Source: Siphonodentalium dalli
Taxonomy: Eukaryota > Mollusca > Scaphopoda > Gadilida > Siphonodentaliidae
Direction of reading: 5' to 3'
Length of the DNA: 64,000 bases
Assembly: GCA_032622095.1 (NCBI GenBank)
Contig: CP136064.1
Span: 46,391,573-46,455,572 of the forward strand
The notes under the pieces were generated by a model. It was given only the letters and a program-made list of their open reading frames with translations, was not told where the DNA came from and did not search any database. Below, one piece after another: positions 58,528 through 64,000 of this stretch. Both the position numbers and the translations under genes were made by a program. Within the stretch, counting starts at the first letter, position 1. Every line of letters begins with the position of its first letter.

Positions 58528-58971
58528 TTAAAGGCACGGGTTGCCTTCGTTATAGGTTGTTTTAATTAAAAATTAACAGTTAAAAAATTATGAAAAATTT
58601 CCTCAAGAATATACTAATAATATACTATAATGATAGTGTGAATGAGTTGCGAGGATTAATGAGCGCTATACCGGTATTTTGTAAATATTTTGGTGGACCT
58701 TTCTAACCAAAGTTCACTTAGTGGTGTCTTCCCGATGTTGAGTGCTTTGCTTATCGCATACTCGTTACATACCATTTGTTTACATAACATGGCGTTTGTT
58801 TACATAACACAGAGTACTAACATGGAAATAACATGCAATTTAATCGAATATTATGATTGCTATAAGAACAAAGTTTGTCTATAATACAATATTCTTTCTG
58901 TTTATGGTTATTTTAACGGATGTGCCTATTTTAATAGCAATACAGACAACCAACGCTTACCGTATCTTTAA
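58528..58971 (+). mobile_element. TTAA MITE (GGCACG family), diverged copy
   Basis: Ends TTAAAGGCACGGGTTGCC and CTTACCGTATCTTTAA, TTAA at both edges. Interior includes CATTTGTTTACATAAC twice and TTCTTTCTGTTTATGG, as in the other copies. Confidence 0.8.
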
Positions 58972-59475
58972 TATTATCAAAACGTTCAACAACATCGGCT
59001 GTGCCCTATCGTATAACACGACGTCTGCACCAAAATCTATACAGACAGTCGTTTATTTGTTCGGGTCACAGATAATCGAGCGAGAATGATTTCTTCAACG
59101 AGGGTCACTTTATTTATTTTATATGAAAGTAGCTGGAGTACCCGGTGTTGCCTTCAAAAATTTAAATGAATTATTAGTCACATGAGGTAAACACCACCTA
59201 TTGTATGACAGTATATCGCGATAAAGTTACATCTCTCTTTTAAATTTATAATAACCACCCAGTATTGCTAATTATTAGTGTTCCTTTAAGTCATCTGAAG
59301 TCAACGGCACCTATCTCATGATACACACCGTACCAATTGACCCCTGTGTACAAATGTTCAGCACTGGTGTCCAGCCGTTTGGTCGCCCATAGGCCGACAT
59401 ATAAACAAAACAAAATTGTGTTTCATTAATATCTATAATGGTGTTGTGTTCTGCCGATTTTGATGCAACCTTTTT

Positions 59476-62400
59476 CGGTGTGACTAATTACTGCCCGGGC
59501 AAGCCCGTACACGCCCGGGCAAACCCGGTGGGCCCGGGCAGCCACATGGGCCCGCGGACAGTGTAATGTGATGGCTTATGGTAGTAGGATACAAAAGGAC
59601 CATAGATTATGAAAATTGACTTGCTGTGTCATCCACCGGCGGGTGTAATAACCCTTCAAATGCCGATATTGACTAAAAGAACCAGGGAGAGTCCGGGCAC
59701 ACAGGGACCCGATCAGATTATATATTGATGACTAATGGTAGCGAGGCACTTACTAAAGGTATACTTTGAAGATTGACTCGCCATCTCGTTCACGACCCGC
59801 TTCATTAACCCCTTAAATGACGGTACGCACCAGAAGAACACAAGAGAGGCCGGGCAGCCCCATGGGCCCATGGACTATAAGTTACAGGGCGAGTTGTTGC
59901 CGGATACGGTGTCATATGAGGCGAAGTGAGATTAATATCGGGCGAGGCGCTAGCCGAGCCCGATATTAATCTCGCTGAGCCTCATATGTAACCGTAGCCG
60001 GCAACAACGAGCCCTGTAACGATTTTATCATGTCACCCACATATCATGTTTTCCGTGTGAGAATTTGAATTACTTATACGAAGTTCATTACCTGCCAGTA
60101 AGTAAATTTTTTGTCTATGGCTATTAACTTATGTAACGTCACAGTGACGCGTCATGGGCGTTGAACGTCAACGCATTGAGTCAATGGCTAATCACCAGAA
60201 GCAGGACAACAAACTTGAGTTTGATAGTTAATTTATGAGTGTTTAGAATTTCTCAAATATATCACATGCAAGTTTTGGTATATGGCACTATGTCTTTAAA
60301 TTAACATAACTTGATTTCCGACAGATATCCCTTTTCTTGGCGCCAAAATACACCGAAAATATACCCGAGGCGGCAGAGTTCCGTGAAAAACAAAATGGCA
60401 TCAACCCCATATGGGAACCTAGCCCGTCCCATATGGATTCCATATGGGACGGGCTACAAAGATGACGACCCCATGTCTCCTGATATGCTTCTACCAACGG
60501 AGCGTCCTCATTGGTCGATCCAACCAGGTGACATGATAAAACATAATAAGATGCCTTATGGTAGTGGGATACATACTAAGTATAGTTTGCGAACGTTTAT
60601 TTGCTGTGTAATACACGGTCGGGTTTTATTAACCCTTTAAATTCCGATATTGGCTAAATAGTGGAATAGACTAGTAACAAAATTGTTCACTTTATCATGA
60701 CTAAAGTATGAAATTTTGCACATATGTACACATTCACATACTAATTGATATTAGGTTTGGAACCACGCTGCAATTTCACTTTAACCCCTCTTTTAAGGGA
60801 TTTCCTAAATTTAAAGAGCGTTTCATAATTATATAATTTACTAAATGTCGCAATTACTCTTACCATGGAATATACAATTAAAAATTAGGCATATACAGCA
60901 AGTATGACTCTGCGATATATATTGATACATTTGAAGGCCAAAATTGGAAACCCCCGTCCAAGATGGCCCTCAAAATGGCAGCCGTAAGAAGTTTTCGGAA
61001 AAATAACATTCTGCATCATTTAAAATTGACTTGTCATGCCCCATGAGGTAAAGGGACAACGAAAATATAATATTTAGTTTCCAGTTGATTAATTAGCATG
61101 TTTAATAACAAAGTGAATCACAATTTGCTACATTTACAGAAGAGTAGAGAATAATGTTCGGGATATATGTGAAAATATCAACTTTTCTATCAAATTTTGT
61201 GGACATTTTGCAAGCCATCTTGAGTATTTAAAAAAAACACACCTCAATGTGATGTATTTAAGACGGATTAAATCAATAAACACCAAAGATAGTTCCAAAT
61301 AGTCCAAGCCTGATAAGTTAGAATTTTGAGAGAAAATTCCAATATTTTGGTAATGTAATCGTAACACTTTCACAACTTTTTACAAGCGATTGAATGGCAC
61401 ACTGGGACCACATTTTCCATATTTTGGCCGCCATTTTGACAGCCATTTTTAGCCAAAGTGACAATTTTGATTCCATTGGGTTAATATTGTCAAAAGTAAT
61501 GGTATGCATCACTTATATTGTGCAGTTCTGCTCATTTCTTGTTCAAATGTGACTAGGATAAAATTTATGATTTTTGGTGAAATTTTATACTGAATTCTGT
61601 AAAAATCGATTTTTTAAAAGGATTTCAAGGGGATGGAACCACATGAATGACATATTTCATTGCTACAATGATCATTTAACATGTACATAACAAAATAAAG
61701 TCAAATTCTCAACCAGTTCCAAAAAGCTGAAACTGATATAGAATATATTAGTGAAAAAATGTCAAATTTTCCACTTACGGCTGCCATTTTGATGGCCATC
61801 TTGGACAGTGGGGGTTCCTATTTTGGTCTTCAAATGTATCAATATATCTCGCTACTGTATACGCCTAATTTTAAATTGCACATTCCATGGTAAGAGTAAT
61901 TGCGACATTTAGTAAATTATATAATTACGAGACGCTCTTTAAATTCGGGAAATCCCTTACAAGAAGGGTTAAAGTGAAAGTTCAGCGTGGTTCCATACCT
62001 AATATCAATTAGTATGTACATATGTGCAAAATTTCATACTTAAGTCATAAAGTGAACAATTTTTTACTAGTCTATTCCACTATTTAGCCAATATCGGAAT
62101 TTAAACGGTTAATGAAACGGGCGGTGGATGAGACAGCAAATACACGTTCGCAACCTATACTTAGTATGTATCCCACTACCATAAGTCATCATATTATGTT
62201 GTCCATGGGGCTGCCCGGGCTCTCATGTGTTCTTCTGGTGCATATCATCATTTAAGGGGTTAATGAAGCCGGTCGTCAACGAGATGGCCTGTCAATCTTT
62301 AGTATACCTTTAGTAAGTGCTTCGATACCATTAGTCATCAATATATAATCTGATCGTGTCCCTATGTGCCCGGACTCTCCTAGGTTCTTTTAGTCAATAT

Positions 62401-62548
62401 CGGCATTTAAAGGGTTAATAAAGTCAATTGTCATAATCTATGCTTATTATGTATCCTACTACCATAAACCATCACATTACACTGTCCGCGGACCCATGGG
62501 GCTGCCCGGGCTCGCCCGGGCTTGCCCGGGCAGTACTTAGTCACACCC
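59476..62548. mobile_element. 3.07-kb giant palindromic foldback element
   Basis: Ends CGGTGTGACTAATTACTGCC and GGCAGTACTTAGTCACACCC, each followed by GCCCGGGC-type repeats. The termini match those of the foldback at 22177-25180. Arms of about 1.4 kb mirror each other: GATATTGGCTAAATAGTGGA / TCCACTATTTAGCCAATATC, and CCGTCCAAGATGGCC / GGCCATCTTGGACAG. The unpaired centre is about 60990-61770. Flanks ACCTTTTT and ACATTTTT (59468-59475, 62549-62556) match at 7 of 8 bases, a possible target duplication. No coding capacity. Confidence 0.85.
59880..60022. repeat. Hairpin within the foldback left arm
   Basis: TTACAGGGCGAGTTGTTGCC, TCATATGAGGCGAAGTGAGA and TTAATATCGGGC pair with their complements up to 60020, centred on GAGGCGCTAGCCGAGC. 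It is present only in the left arm, so it was inserted after the arms formed. A second small palindrome (AGCCCGTCCCATATGGAT and its complement) lies at 60420-60456. Confidence 0.8.
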
Positions 62549-62754
62549 ACATTTTTGATATACATAAATTGAAGAAAATAATTCGCTGTGAGTCGCAATG
62601 TTAATGCTTCAAATGACTTTAATTCTTTAGACATGATACTCTCAAACATTAAAGCAGTTTTTCAAATGCACGTACAGTCCGTATAACTATTTAGTCCGTG
62701 TGTCCACCTGGTTAGACCCCGTGACCTAACTTTACTATTTGCATCACATTTCAG

Positions 62755-62851
62755 TTAATACTGGTTATCATAGTATTGTGCAGCCTGCATCTCACGACCG
62801 GACGCCATACTATCGACCAAGAATTGCAAGATGTTCTCGATAAACATGAAG
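62755..62851 (+). CDS. Second exon: signal peptide core and mature/pro N-terminus
   Basis: Acceptor CATCACATTTCAG and donor GTAAGAATGG bound a 97-bp exon, phase 0 at the start and phase 1 at the end. It encodes LILVIIVLCSLHLTTG, a hydrophobic signal-peptide core, then RHTIDQELQDVLDKHEG, an amphipathic acidic segment like a propeptide or mature N-terminus. With MKEFN from 55897 it makes a complete signal peptide. The phase-1 donor matches the phase-1 exons of the ShK gene at 2.4-16.9 kb, so a related secreted protein is possible. The following exons lie beyond or are not recognisable before 64000. Confidence 0.6.
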
Positions 62852-62883
62852 GTAAGAATGGCATGTTATATATGTATATATCA

Positions 62884-63068
62884 GGGGGGGGGGGGGGGGG
62901 TCGGAAAAAATTTCAGGCACGTATGGCATTTTTTCCCTTTCGATCATTTTTTGTACCCACCCACCCCCACCACCAAATTTTTTTCCGTTTTCGGCAGTTT
63001 TTTCCGACCATTTTTTGACACCCACCCCCTTTTAACACAAAAGCAGAGATTTGCGGGGGGGGGGGGGG
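62884..63068. repeat. G/C homopolymer-rich intron stretch
   Basis: G runs at 62884-62900 and 63054-63068, with CCCACCCACCCCCACCACC between; TTTTTTCCG words are repeated. Open frames on both strands here come from low complexity. Confidence 0.7.
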
Positions 63069-63881
63069 ATTCACTGTAAACATCTGTATATGAATTTCTG
63101 TGCATACTATTGCTATGGATGTTAACATGGACATGGCTGCCAGCGGCCATCTTGGATTTCAAAATTTGCAACAAAATACAACACGATAACTGCCTGCAGT
63201 CAGTTTACCAGTTATAATTATATTATTTCTCTCATTCAAAGTGGTTTTGAAGCCCAACTCATTGCCAAAACACTAAAAAAACAAGCAGGAAATTTATTTT
63301 TTAGTTGCGGAAAAAATTGCTTGTTGGTGGCTTTGACCACCCACCCACCCCGGTATACGTGCCGGCTTTTGTTTTTCACCCCCCCTGTATATATCGGATA
63401 AACCGAAAAACCGCAAAGGCCGCGCATGGCAAATGTGCTTGCGCCGAGTTGATTCTTGACCGAATACCCGATGCAGAGAAAATTGTCTAACGTAAAACCC
63501 ACCTATCGAACTGCCATTTGGAGCCAACTATCCATTTGGTTTGGCCTACAACTTTGTCTTGATTACATGAGTATAGGCCCACAATTCAGCATGGACAATT
63601 ATTGCTGTCCAAGGCGAAAAGTAACACGTTTAAATTATATTTAATTAGAATCCGGACTCGCCAGTTGATGGACGTTTCCTTCGAAGTTTGCCCTTGCGCT
63701 GTGTATTCGGCTGGTATGAGCTCTATATTTCTGTCCAATTTATTTGTTTATTTTCTTTCTTGATTTAAAGATACCCCATCCAATTCGACATCAAATAAAT
63801 TAACATCCCATAAGATATTTATCAGGCAACAAAACATAAAAAATAATGGCAATAGACGATGGTCGTTAGGGCCGCACATAT
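63069..63881. other. Intronic sequence, no exon recognised
   Basis: CACCCACCCACCCC at 63339 and CACCCCCCCTG at 63378. A 62-codon frame at 63456-63644 ends DNYCCPRRKVTRLNYI but lacks a convincing acceptor; not called. Confidence 0.35.
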
Positions 63882-64000
63882 GTGACCCGCCATATCAAAT
63901 CCAGTCGTAAGTCGGGATTTTTTACCCTGTGCCAATGCATTCTCTTATATATGCGAGTCGACCATAGGTCGCCTCGCATATATAAGAGAATGCATTGGCC
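63882..64000 (+). mobile_element. Double-hairpin element, cut by window end
   Basis: Starts GTGACCCGCCATATCAAATC, then GTCGTAAGTCGGGA, CCCTGTGCC and the complete palindrome CCAATGCATTCTC...GAGAATGCATTGG (63932-63999). The remainder is outside the window. Confidence 0.9.

Noticed and set aside
62776-63134. Gly-rich and Pro-rich frames on both strands
   Set aside because: Produced by G and C homopolymer runs in an intron.
63456-63644. Frame ending DNYCCPRRKVTRLNYI as the third exon of the second gene
   Set aside because: No convincing phase-1 acceptor precedes it and only two adjacent cysteines are present.

Overview
This is an intron-rich, AT-rich animal nuclear sequence crowded with transposons. 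I see no bacterial or viral gene organisation. The probable source is a marine invertebrate, most likely a lophotrochozoan such as a mollusc. That rests on ShK-type cysteine-rich exons, CR1/jockey-like LINE fragments, TTAA-flanked MITEs and a dispersed repeat near 33.5-34.1 kb whose wording resembles repeats I associate with mollusc genomes. The species assignment is inference.

Two host gene pieces can be supported. (1) From 2.4 to 16.9 kb on the + strand lies the 3' part of a gene for a secreted Cys-rich protein. A 105-bp six-cysteine exon and a Thr-rich linker exon occur three times inside a 4.0-4.7 kb tandem triplication (2393-6415, 6416-10494, 10495-15233). Only the third unit keeps a 676-bp segment carrying a degenerate ShK exon (13558-13664). 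An intact ShK exon with a stop codon lies at 16773-16903. All acceptors are phase 1. (2) From 55.8 kb onward on the + strand a second gene appears to start: a TATA box, a tiny first coding exon (55897-55911) and, 6.8 kb later, an exon (62755-62851) that completes a signal peptide. The rest lies beyond the window.

Almost everything else is mobile DNA. At 16.9-17.4 and 20.2-20.8 kb there are hairpin MITEs and a TTAA-flanked element built from two long palindromes. At 21.5-25.9 kb three foldback elements are nested, two with recognisable 9-bp target duplications; the innermost is made of six copies of a 517-bp unit, two forward and four inverted. A relative with the same ends forms a 3.07-kb giant palindrome at 59476-62548, inside the large intron of the second gene. 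Several TTAA MITE families recur (542, 5884, 9963, 14702, 17467, 28103, 38294, 41128, 45027, 48373, 56199 and 58528).

LINE remnants lie at 18.5-19.7, 26.1-26.4, 43.3-43.6, 49.9-51.6 and 53.4-55.3 kb; those long enough to judge are broken by stops, frameshifts, truncation or inversion. Tandem repeats include a 42-bp minisatellite (21.1-21.4 kb), four identical 97-bp units (34.8-35.2 kb) and a 27-bp-class array (44.6-44.8 kb). The stretches 27.1-28.1, 35.2-36.1, 39.2-41.1, 42.4-43.3, 45.5-46.3 and 46.6-48.4 kb show no gene I can support.
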